Source: Micrasema longulum
Taxonomy: Eukaryota; Arthropoda; Insecta; Trichoptera; Brachycentridae
DNA: 64,000 nucleotides
Reading direction: 5' to 3'
Assembly (NCBI GenBank): GCA_022494885.1
Contig: JAGVSM010000918.1
Location: 1 to 64,000 of the forward strand
The notes below the pieces were generated by a model. That model was not told the DNA's origin. It saw only the letters and a program-made list of their open reading frames with translations, and searched no databases. The position numbers and the translations under genes were made by a program. How positions within the stretch are numbered: the first letter of the stretch is position 1; each line of letters begins with the position of its first letter. Positions 54,679 through 64,000 of the stretch are shown one piece after another.

Positions 54679-54927
54679 ATGTCGAATTACGGAGGTTTTA
54701 GGGTAAATTTTCCGCCCGCCAACCAAGCTTATTTTTCTAATTCTATGAAAACTTTGCCGGATTTGGAAAAACTTGCCTTAAGTATAAGAGGTCCTTTCAA
54801 GACTGGGAAAGAAAATTTACCAGATAGTATGAAGCAAATGCGATACTACTTACAGGACATCATATTTATTATATCATGTTTAATGTCATCATTTAAAATA
54901 ATCCAAATTATCGTTATGTTACGATAA
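54679..54927 (+). CDS. Hypothetical 82-residue ORF, unknown family
   Basis: Starts at ATG in the context 'aaacATGT' and reads 'MSNYGGFRVNFPPANQAYFS' NSMKTLPDLEKLALSIRGPFKTGKENLPDSMKQM, then a hydrophobic end. The first 60 codons look protein-like: mixed composition, balanced charge, GC above background. The last 20 (IIFIISCLMSS...) look like read-through into AT-rich DNA, so it may be a first exon or a retroelement gag start whose end is missing. No family recognised, no near copy in this window. Confidence 0.3.
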   Translation: MSNYGGFRVNFPPANQAYFSNSMKTLPDLEKLALSIRGPFKTGKENLPDSMKQMRYYLQDIIFIISCLMSSFKIIQIIVMLR

Positions 54928-54929
54928 TT

Positions 54930-56710
54930 CAACGAAATATTCAGGAATTAAGATTTTGTGATTGTGTGATTTCCAAAACATGATAACATTTGAGCCAAAT
55001 GAGATAATTTCAATCTAGCAACAACATTCAATGTAGAAAAAAAATTGTTTTGAAAATAAAATTATATTGTAAAATAGCGAATCGGGGACTGTTTGATTGG
55101 ATGATTTTTGGATTAAAAGAAAGTGAACTGAATTATTATTTTTATTACTTGAAAAAGCAAAAAGCAATGTGGTCTTTGGTGTTTTATTTACATGAAGAAT
55201 GGCTTATTGCATTTTTAACTTCAAAAAGGCAAAAAGTGGACTCCCGCGTTTTATCCTCTAAGGTAGAGATATTTTTTTGATTATTTTATTCTTTCAAATG
55301 CATACATATTTCAAAAAATAATAATAACGTATCCTAACTCTATGAGGCCAAGAGCCCTCTGTTGAGTGTTGAGTTGGGATACAACATGATGAAAAGTGGA
55401 AGCATGTACATTAGAGGTGAGCCAATGATGTATGAAGTTTTTTATTGGTTTAGAAATCAGAGTAAAAGAAAAGTTGCATTTTGGATCACATTGAACCTAA
55501 AAAATATTTTAAAAAATGTTCCATACTACTATAAGCCCCTTAACTGAGGTTTGAAGTTTATCACTGTTTGAACATTTTGTTAATTATCTATATTGATAAA
55601 ATTATTTTTTGTTAGTAAAGATATAACTTAATCACACTTCGAATTCGAACACGTTTTAAAACTACCGAAATGCAAACAGTTTACACTCCGCCGAACTGAT
55701 TGCGTTGAGCGCCTGGCTAATGTTGATGAAAATAATGTTACCCATTTACAAAACAAACTGCAACTCACGACCTTAGATATTTATTTAATAAAGCTTAATG
55801 CACATTATTAAATTTAATTGGTTTGATTTTCTTACTTAAGTACGAAATGACAGCTGGTTCAGCGCGAAAAATCGTCATTTTTGAAAACTTCATTAACTGG
55901 TTGAGGGCCAAAAGTATTATCGAATATTTTTGCGGTGACCTTGAAAATGTATAAAATAGTTTTAGATGACTAGACATCAAAATTCAAACCTTCAAACTCC
56001 ATCTCGTTTATAAGTCAAAATGCAATACTCGTAACTTCTTTGCCTCCGGCCATTTTATATTGAAATCTCTTAATTTTCGCGCGTCTTGTTCATTGCTACT
56101 ATTTTTAATTGGATTTTTTTATTTTTACAAATAAAAAATATTTTATTTAAGAATGGGCCCCTAAAACAACTTTGTAAAATTTTTATGTGAATTATTAGTC
56201 CAAACAACTGTCTTCATTAACATTCTCAATTGCCCTCCAAAAAACTTATAATTTGTCAGATATATTAAAATCGAAGTAAATATTATAATTTTCCTGTATA
56301 TAGTAGTATTGTTTACTCATTTTTTTATTGTTATTATTGAATTTTCTGATGTTTGATTAAATAAAGTAAAAAGCTTGCAACTTCTACGTCGTGTTTGTTT
56401 TCATAAAGTGTAAACCCCTTAACTCCGTTAGTGGTTCTAAAATGGTAATAAAAATATATACAATAGTAAAAACAAAAAATTATAATACAATAAATAAAAA
56501 ATAAAACGTGTTTTGGAAATATCCTTGTTCATCAAAATAATAATTAAGGAATTACATTTTAAGTCTCTCCTGAAAAGTTGTTGTTCATGGAGTTAAGAGG
56601 ATTACAGTTTAGGGTGACAATGTATATTAATAGTATTGAAAACATAAACTTTGTGGTCAAACATTTTAAAAAATGTTAGTTAATTATTGTCGGTAACCAC
56701 TTACTGACTT
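54930..56710. other. Unassigned AT-rich DNA
   Basis: Short frames at 55050-55280 and 55362-55547 lack family motifs. 55338-55378 ('ctatgaggccaagagccctc') repeats 1968-2005, an unidentified dispersed repeat. Confidence 0.3.
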
Positions 56711-56713
56711 TTC

Positions 56714-56757
56714 TATGTACCGGTTTCGAGACGTACCCGTCTCTTCGTCAAGACACT
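56714..56757 (-). ncRNA. Hammerhead-ribozyme-like motif
   Basis: On -: 'tagtgtcttgacgaagagac' GGGTA CGTCTC GAAACCGGTACATAG. A 6-bp stem II and a mini stem III ACC/GGT are intact. The core reads CTTGACGA, one base longer than CTGACGA, and cleavage would be at GUA. Stem I could be TGTG/ACAT if one base is skipped. Same family as 12560-12606. Confidence 0.45.
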
Positions 56758-56764
56758 AATTAAT

Positions 56765-57690
56765 GGGATCTGCATATTAATTTTATAAGTGTCACAACAA
56801 AAAGTAGACATGGAAAAGTAAGTGTTTCCATACAATTATTTACTAACTTTTTAAACAATTTTAAAATTTAAATTATTCAATTTTATAGATTAAAATAAAC
56901 ATAATAAAGATCGCGCCAAACTAAGAATAAATGTCGCGCGTTTCTAATAAAAAAAAATTAAAAAATCACAGGTTGTTTTCATGAAAAAACAAATAAACAC
57001 AAAAATAAAAGTACTGGTACTAAAAAATTAAAAAAAGAATACTGCGATTTCTTTAAAAAGAAGAAATGAAAACGATAGAGTTCTTCATTAATTTATTTAA
57101 TTATTACATATGCCTAAATTAATGTACATAGGTAGGTAGCGAAGTAAATTTAAAATCAGTACATTTACTAGCTTTTTTAAAACTTGGGCTAACGCTGGTA
57201 ATAAATAAATTTAAAAAATATTTTATTGGCCTTTAATTAACTTATTTGATTTATCCATCAACAAAAATATTACATGAAAATGATATCGAAAGACTTTTTA
57301 ATACAAAATTATTCATAAACCTTTAAGGAAATAGAGCATACTAACCGAAAAATGATTTTTTTTTCTTTTTGCATCGTCAATTTTCCCGATTTTATTGTAT
57401 TTCAAGGAGAGACAGAAAAATCAACAGAAAGAAAGAACAGACTGACTTTTCAGTGCACAATTGAACTCATATACATGCGTTCGACTTTATACATTATGAA
57501 AATTCAAAGCGAAAGGGGAGACACATCCAGTCATTCATTCTATCAGAGTCTATGCTATCCCGAAACACATATAAAACCAAGTGGAATTCGTATTTTACCT
57601 TCATTTGCCGTGTCATTTTGGATCTACTCATCACTTTGACTATTATTTATTTAAGGTTTAGTACATTCATATTTCAACAACCTGTCCGGA
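56765..57690. other. Unassigned AT-rich DNA
   Basis: A 95-codon frame at 57352-57639 has no family motif. Nothing else recognised. Confidence 0.3.
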
Positions 57691-57699
57691 CAAACTGTC

Positions 57700-58090
57700 A
57701 ACCATATTTAAACCTACCCATTTCCGTCCCACTTCTCGTTTCCTAGCGCACTTCACGTACCAAAACGTGTGAGTGCCGAAAAAAAAACATTAAGCCATCA
57801 CTACTAAACAAACAGCTAGCTATTCAAGTACTCCCAGCAAACAAAATTCAACGAGCGAGCTGTTCCAGCGTCCATCTTGACTACCAGCTCCATGCAAACT
57901 GTGCCAGCGCAGCGTCGCGAGGCTGAAAGCTTCTCCACCTGTTCCAACAAACGTCACGCCTCATCATCAGCGGTTTAGTGTAGTTGCGCAACCTTCCTTC
58001 CCCAACAATACAGTCCGCTCTTAATTTTCCATCTACGCTACCGGTATTTCTTCAAACCTCGTCCACTCTTCAACACAACCAATAAAATAA
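57700..58090. other. GC-richer island, function unknown
   Basis: About 45-50% GC with many CpG ('ctgtgccagcgcagcgtcgc') against a background near 30%. No long frame and no recognised repeat. It could be a promoter region or the end of an unidentified element. Confidence 0.3.
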
Positions 58091-58194
58091 ACGGAAAATG
58101 TGTATTTTTTAGTTTCAAAACGTACGTGATTAAATAAAAAAACATAAAAGAATTCATAGCTGCATGTAATATACCAATAAAACACGGGTATTCT

Positions 58195-58420
58195 ATGAAA
58201 AAAGGGGAGTAAAGGAAGAGGTATAGAAGATAGACTTACGAAGAGAAAGGAGTCGTTTCTTTAAAGAGGATTTAAACAAAGTTACTGTGGAAATATTTTT
58301 GATAATGGTGGAAGATGATTCCATAGTACAGTTTTGTGTAAAACTTCAATCTTATACCTTGCTATAATGAGCCTTTCTAAAACGTCTAGATATGTATTCT
58401 GCCGTGCAGAAGCGGAAACA
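58195..58420 (-). pseudogene. LINE relic, ORF2 C-terminus
   Basis: On -, 'ARQNTYLDVLERLIIARYKI' EVLHKTVLWNHLPPLS, then shifted FKETTPF-type residues. Matches RLWKHLPSTIK...F+SRLKKHLL at 17975-18185. Confidence 0.6.
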
Positions 58421-58424
58421 CCTA

Positions 58425-58700
58425 TAAACATTCAACGCAAATGTGATGTTTTATATCGTTATAGAAGCAGCATCCTCGGGAGAACCCTGGTTAAACCTAA
58501 GGATGTTAAAAAGCTCGTCTTCATGAAACTGGGCATGGAGAGAGAGATATAGCAAAATAAGAACTCTCGCCTTCCACCCAGTAGCCAAGCTCTTTAAAGA
58601 CCAGGGCTTAGAAGACGAGAAATATTCACGGGGACCCGTCAGAATAAATCTTCACAAGTCGCAGTGACGTTAGGAGCTTATGTAATAATTATAAAAAAAC
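58425..58700 (+). other. Unassigned, possibly coding relic
   Basis: The + frame 'LYRYRSSILGRTLVKPKDVK' KLVFMKLGMER has protein-like composition and CpGs, but no family is recognised. It probably belongs to the neighbouring LINE relic or another element. Confidence 0.25.
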
Positions 58701-58704
58701 AAAT

Positions 58705-59920
58705 GAGATTTTTTGTTTTTCTAATGATATATTTTACGTACGGGATAACCCATTCTTGAGGTTCTGTCATATATAGAATAAAGAGCTAAATGCGAAATAT
58801 AATCACAGCCCATGTCGAGTGTTTTGCAACTCTCAGGTAAAAATCCGAAAATCAAATGTAGGTAAATCCACCTCATTTGTATTGCTTAGAGTCTTTGCTT
58901 ACTATGTTATCGATTACATCATTTATTTTACTAGGTGATTTTTGCTGTAATATTTTATAATCCCTGAACTGGATCATAAGCGTGAGAATGATCGCACTGC
59001 CTTCACGTGTTGAATGATTAAGATTTGCTGCAGTAGAGTCCAAATGCTGTGCTTCATGTATTGGATCGGAAAATAATAGATAATGAACGGATCGTACTCT
59101 AATTTAGCCTTACACGTTTTTAAAATGGTGAAAAAGCACGTTTCACACAATTAAAAAATGATAAAACACGGTATGATACAAGTCCATTTGTAATAAATTT
59201 AATTGGCATTAATAGGCAGACGAGGCAGATTGCTAGAGTAAACGTAGTGGACGCTGGACATTGGACACAGTCCGGTGGAGCACGAAGTATGGCAAGTGTC
59301 CAGATCTGCCGTCACAAATCATAAATATTGTACTTCTATAGGGTGTCGTGAAAATAAGTACAAATTCAAAATACATAAAAAATGTTTTATCATTTCAGCT
59401 GAATTAATACATTAATTTTCTCCCTTGCTTACTCAGTCACTCACAAATCGCTCGCTCGCTCACTCACCCATGTATTCATTCTCTCACTAATTAGCTCTCG
59501 CACTCGCTTACTCACTTACTCACTCACTATACTCAGATTCACCAAATCTGGGGGCTAGCTATCCTTTACTAATTATAGTCCTTCCTGAAATTCGATAAAA
59601 ATTTAAACGGTCGTTTGAGGAACCAAAAGTCAGGTTTTTGGCAGATTCGACTTTGACATGAAACGCATTTCTTTCCGTTTATTAACTGATGTTTTATAAA
59701 AAAAGGATAATAATTACGAAATATATTATTTAATTTAAAAAAAAAATAGATGCAAACATTTTATTTAAAATTATACAATTGTGTAGCTTGACTGTATTCT
59801 TCAGGTTAAAAAAGACAATTAACCATTTGTGCTTCTCAGAACTTGACGGCTCGTGTCGTTAAATCTACTAAAGCTCACTCACTTATTCGTTATCTGACTC
59901 TTTCACGCACTCAAAAAAAA
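58705..59920. other. Unassigned DNA with CTCA-rich tract
   Basis: 59436-59532 is rich in ctcactcact/ctcgctcgct. The rest shows no gene or known repeat. Confidence 0.4.
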
Positions 59921-59924
59921 TGAC

Positions 59925-60080
59925 GTTGCTGGTTCGATTCCCACCATCTGGCAAGGAAAAAACCCAAGAAAGTCCTCTATTGGTCTTGGTGTTGTGATAA
60001 TTTTCTTATGTCTCCCTTCCATATCCTCTCTTTTCTCATGTTGACAAACCAGAAACGTAGCTGGTTTTTAATTACGAAAG
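59925..60080 (+). repeat. SINE-2 copy, 5'-truncated
   Basis: 'gctggttcgattcccaccat' (B-box), 'aacccaagaaagtcctctat', 'ggtcttggtgttgtgataat', 'cttccatatcctctctt' match 29185-29310. Confidence 0.85.
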
Positions 60081-60404
60081 TATTTATTCAGTAATTTATT
60101 TGATTTTTTATTTATTTTTTACACATAACAGCATAGATGGAAGATTTGGAAGTGTAGGAGGGTACAGTGTTAACTATGTGGCATTTCCCAATTTAGGCCA
60201 CATCCGGCGTTATTCTAAGATCACGACGATATCGTTGGCACAAGTTGGAAACTACAGCTTTTGAAAAATAAAAGGTTTTCTCACAACTTGTACAGTGCAG
60301 TAACCAACTTGTGACATAAGCCTGAAAATATGTAGCTACCACTGGCTACCACCGCCTTAGTTACCATAGTTACCTCAGTTTTTGAATCTAGTATTTTTTT
60401 TCTT

Positions 60405-61455
60405 ATTTTTTTATTTATTTATTTTGAATTTCATTGGTAAACCCTTACGGATTACTAACATTTAACAACATATTTTTACTTTTAAAATTCACATTCTACT
60501 GTTAATGATAATATTTTAAACATCTTTTGAAAAGGTTGTCTGAGTCTTTTGTTCAGTTTTGTCTGGTAGTTTATTGTATAATTTCAGTCCATGGTTTATT
60601 AGTCTCGATTGTCCTTTTCTCGTTTTAGAAGGTTGTGTATGATATTTTTCTGATATTCTCGTATTGTGTTCATGTTTAATACAGTTTTTTTCAAGTTTTA
60701 ACTATTCGTCTACAATTCCATCAGTGGCTAATTTATGAATAATTTTTAAGGATTCAAGTTCGAAGAGTTCAGTTACATTTAATTGCTTAGTTTGTTTAAA
60801 AAGTTCTTTAGTTGCTGTTAGATAGGGTAGGTTATGTACTAATTTTGATATTTTATTTTGCTGACTTTGTAGTCTGTTAATGTCATTTTGATTTCCTATT
60901 TTCCATAGTAGTTGCATAAAACATATTTTAGTTTTTACATAGGCTTCGTACATTAGAACTTTTTCCGTTTTTGGAACAAAGTTTTTGATTAAAAAAAATA
61001 GACTCGATAATGTCGCTACTTTGCTAATTAAATTATTGATATGGATTGTCCATGTCAATTGTCCGTCTATTGTTAGTTACAAGTATTTTACATGTTCAAT
61101 TTCAGTTAGTCGTTCATTATTTCTGTCAGCATCTACTTTATGTAATTTTTTTGTACATTCAAAATGGATATGATTTAATAAGCATTATTTTTCATTAAGT
61201 GAAAGTAAGTTTATCTTTGTCCATTTAGTCCACATAGTTAGGTCTTTGTTTATGTCATTATTTGTTAATACGTCTGTTTGATTTCTATAGAAAAGTCCAA
61301 TGTCGTCGGCATACATAATTATTTTTCCTTTAAAATTGTACATCGATTAGTCTTTAATATTCGCAAACGAGTGGAGGCTAAAAAAAAAAGTCTTTAATAT
61401 ATCAAATATATAATAGTGGACCCAAAATAGATCCTCGTGTTACTCCAAAATCAAG
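60405..61455 (-). pseudogene. LINE relic, RT palm to C-terminus and 3' UTR
   Basis: On -, 61450-61400 gives 'GVTRGSILGPLLYI', the classic GVPQGSxLGPLLF block. 61315-61200 gives 'MYADDIGLFYRNQTDVLTNN' and SLNEK. After stops come LTIDGQL and the 118-codon frame 61058-60702, 'WTIHINNLISKVATLSSLFF' LIKN, 'YEAYVKTKICFMQLLWKIGN', LQSQQNKISKLVHNL. The 3' UTR runs to an ATTT-rich end at 60405. An insertion of about 60 bp splits the palm near 61370. CR1/Jockey-like; dead. Confidence 0.88.
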
Positions 61456-61459
61456 AAAA

Positions 61460-62135
61460 ATAGACCAAAAATATTTAAACATACCAAAAAATGACTAATT
61501 GATGTAATTTCACAAATGATTCAAACATAATTTTCATGCCAATAGAATACAAACTTAAGGTGCACGCTATACTGGACCGCGAGGCGACTAGAGCTCGTCC
61601 GATGCAACATTGCCAACGTATTTACCGTACGTGACCAAAGCTATGCTCGTGGCATTGCTGTGTTGTAGCCGTCGTTAATTCATCCATGCAATGATATTAT
61701 TTCGGTTTATCGTCTCTAAGCGGCGAACGTGATATTTTTGAAGGGATTTATTCGAAAACGACAAAATACGACCTGTTTTAAACATTTTAAAACGAAGCAG
61801 CTTAAAGCTGATAGTAAAAACACGTGTAGGTATAGTATCGTATTTATATTATTTCGTATTTCAGGTATTTTCCTTCACAAGAATCAACTGATTGGAAAAG
61901 AAATCTTAAAAAATAAGCAGAAAGAAAAAACATCTCCCAGTTAAAACTAAAAAAAACAACCAATAAGCACTATATATCGTTATGTTACATGTTTACCGTT
62001 TCTGCTGCGACATCAATCAACGTAAATAAATACTTTAAAAAAAATTTACCATACTTTACAAAAATACAATCATAACTTTTCATATATTTACCAAAAGGTT
62101 TCGAAAGTAGGTATAAACTATTTTATTTTTTAAAA
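61460..62135. other. Unassigned DNA
   Basis: A GC-richer patch at 61560-61680 ('accgcgaggcgactagagct') may be an end of a DNA transposon. No frame recognised. Confidence 0.3.
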
Positions 62136-62139
62136 ATAA

Positions 62140-62790
62140 TCAAACTTCGAAAAACGATGGTACATCAATTAAGCCATTCATTAAATTAAACAAAAATATG
62201 GAGTTAATGTTATTTTGAAGTTTTTGTAGACTTTTAACATTGACTCCATTCCTCCGTAAGTGTAGTCTCTCCCCTCGAGGCCAATCACCCATGCTACTTT
62301 TCTTAGCAAACGATATTGCACCGGTTTGATATGATTTATCCGGCCTACATAGAAGGGAGACCAGATCACGGATGCATATTCTAAAAGAGGACGAACAAGT
62401 GAGCAATATAGTGTTTTAACCGTGAACATATTAGTAAAGTCACTAGATGTCCTGCCAACAAAACCCAAGAGTTTTAGTGACTTGTTAATGATAGTATCAA
62501 TATGTTCATTAAAGGTAAGTTTATACAGTCCATAATAACTCCGAGGTCCTTAATAGACTTGACTGCATCTAAATTATTTTATTTTTTTTGTAATCAAAGG
62601 AGATAGGTTTTTTCATTCTATAAAAATACATTATTTTACATTTTTTAATATTTCATTCTAGGTAGCTGGCTTTGCACCACATATTAAAAGAATCAATATC
62701 TGACTGAAGCAACAAACAGTCATTTGTATTTTTAATTATTTAAAGAATTTTAATGTCGTCTGCAAAGAGCCAAAAACGAGTAAAGAAGAA
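62140..62790 (-). pseudogene. Jockey-like LINE relic, RT palm to C-terminus
   Basis: On -, 62775-62750 gives 'RFWLFADDIKIL' (catalytic FADD). Then comes a decayed stretch with DLGVIMD. The 95-codon frame 62468-62181 follows: 'MGFVGRTSSDFTNMFTVKTL', YCSLVRPLLEYASVIWSPF, INHIKPVQYRLLRKVAW. Y-SLVRP-LEY-S-IW-P is a Jockey-clade signature. Stops near 62540 and 62600. Confidence 0.87.
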
Positions 62791-62799
62791 TACATTTAT

Positions 62800-63090
62800 A
62801 AACATAACATAAACAAATTAAAAGCAATGTTGTTCCATATTTATTTTATTATAACGAATAACCACAAAGTTGGTGCTTCAAATATAAATTGTACCTATAT
62901 ATAAAATACTTTTTTATGTTCGTAATGTTAAAAACATAAGCCCCGGTTCTTATGAGTAAATGACAGTTTTTCAAAAAACTTCGTGATGTTTTTTGGAACC
63001 GAAAATCCACTCTGCATACATTCTCTATGTAAATCGGTAAATCTGAATGCAAAAAAAGTAATAATCGTCGCCCAATTTTATTCCAATCTT
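62800..63090. other. Unassigned AT-rich DNA
   Basis: No gene or repeat family recognised. Confidence 0.3.
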
Positions 63091-63094
63091 CCCC

Positions 63095-63340
63095 TGACGG
63101 CAGCGCCATTCGAGCCGAACGGCGAACGGAAGAATTATAGGTTCGTACATTTAGCCGGGACGCAAACCGCACGGCGCGCGTGCTGGGTACGACACAGCAG
63201 AACAGTACCGAACAGTCTGAACGCCGCAGAATGCACGTCCGGAGGGAATTGTTCGCGCGGACTAGAAAAACTTCGATTGTCGTGGGTTTTCTTTTTTATT
63301 GCATGCAGTTTGGTTCATGCTGTTGCCGCTTGTATTGCCA
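63095..63340. other. GC-rich, CpG-rich island
   Basis: Above 50% GC with frequent CpG ('cgcaaaccgcacggcgcgcg'). Open frames on both strands have no known motif. It may be a promoter/5' UTR of a gene beyond the window or part of a transposon. Confidence 0.3.
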
Positions 63341-63440
63341 CATTACGAATCTCTTGATGATTTATGGATTTCGAGTTACTCGTAATGGGGAGATAGCGAT
63401 TCAAATTTTCAGTGCGATTTATTTCTCTTCACGGGCGAGA

Positions 63441-63570
63441 TAATTGAACGTAGCTCTGCAGAAAGCAGTCAGCCAAAGGAAAGGGAAACTGAGATAAAAT
63501 AACTTTTGTGGAAAGAGTGAATAATCAAATTCACTACAGTTAGAATGTTTTTTACTTTGAAAAATACATT
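63441..63570 (+). repeat. MITE-C end, single arm
   Basis: 'taattgaacgtagctctgca' 'gaaagcagtcagcc', then 'ggaaactgagataaaataac' matching 2070-2170. The partner arm is not seen. Confidence 0.7.
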
Positions 63571-63673
63571 TTTTTTAAAATTATTTTTTTTTATTTAAAT
63601 TTTATTGATAAAGCGCGTTTTTACGTACTAAATACGCATTATCGCGCGCTGTAAACGCGTTCGGAATACCAGC

Positions 63674-63925
63674 CCAGTAGCTCAATCACAAATAACTACC
63701 GACGTGCGTAAAAACATGCAAAGTATTTGAGCGATCACAATGAACAATAATGAACATGCTTAAGTTATCGCAATCATAAGTCAATGCGTGAGTAATCTCT
63801 AAATCAACGCTCGTTTCGGTTTGTTTTTGTTTTCCTCGTAAATAAATACAGTTCACTGGCGAAAAATCGACGTTTATTATTAAAAATAATACAATATATT
63901 GCATTTGCAAAATAGTAAGGAGTAT
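63674..63925 (-). repeat. MITE-D half copy
   Basis: Starts 'ccagtagctcaatcacaaat' and matches in inverse 22035-22253, including 'cactggcgaaaaatcgacgt'. The second terminus is not visible before the window ends. Confidence 0.75.
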
Positions 63926-64000
63926 CTAATACAAAAAAGTGAAAATTAAATTACAATTATTATGTCGAATGCTTTTCTTGACATTTGGCTTGCCAACCGC

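Noticed and set aside
59430..59535. CRISPR-like regular repeat
   Set aside because: It is simple CTCA/CTCG low-complexity sequence without spacers.

Overview
The window reads as nuclear DNA of an insect. It is AT-rich, introns follow GT-AG rules, and most of it is decayed transposable elements. Two host-type genes stand out. The first is the 3' half of a lysine-specific histone demethylase gene (KDM1A/LSD1, Su(var)3-3 in flies), in five exons on the + strand between 21188 and 28502. Its upstream exons (SWIRM, Tower, first FAD-binding half) were not found in the 21 kb to the left. The second is an intact, intronless, single-BIR plus RING inhibitor-of-apoptosis gene on the - strand at 34046-34696. 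The insect order cannot be fixed from the sequence.

Layout. 1-20.5 kb: repeats only. These are LINE relics (RNase H piece at 0.8 kb, CR1/L2-like RT at 3 kb, Jockey-like C-termini at 5.3, 6.9, 16.2 and 18 kb, and an RTE-like copy at 19.5-20.3 kb whose 3' tail is a 171-bp CAA/TTG microsatellite), tRNA-derived SINEs and several inverted-repeat (MITE-like) elements. 20.5-28.7 kb: a TTAA-flanked MITE, then the KDM1A exons, whose introns carry MITEs, LINE pieces, a SINE and a 0.5-kb fold-back element. 29-34 kb: SINEs, two mariner transposase pieces in opposite orientation, nested MITEs, a T-rich degenerate satellite and a LINE relic. 34-39 kb: the IAP gene, a hammerhead-like motif and more LINE relics. 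39.8-42.35 kb: a 2.5-kb interval bounded by about 45-bp inverted repeats that contains a broken P-element/THAP9-like transposase. 43.6-64 kb: repeats again, including a LINE inserted into another LINE with a 12-bp target duplication, a cluster of one MITE family at 52-54.5 kb, and LINE relics at 60.4-62.8 kb.

Repeat families named here by letter: MITE-A (ends TTGYAACAGAGAKG, core 'cagggcttatgacctgtcattggctggtt', about ten copies); MITE-C (TIR TTGAACGTAGTTATGCAGAA); MITE-D (TIR CCAGTAGCTCAATCACAA); SINE-1, SINE-2 and SINE-3 (all tRNA-related; SINE-3 has at least nine copies and an internal rather than 5' tRNA-like box); RTE-like with TTG tail (five copies); Jockey-like J (three copies).

No operons, CRISPR arrays, rRNA genes or clearly functional tRNA genes were seen. 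Nothing suggests that the two host genes work together. KDM1A is a chromatin enzyme and the IAP a cell-death regulator, and they are simply neighbours in repeat-rich DNA.
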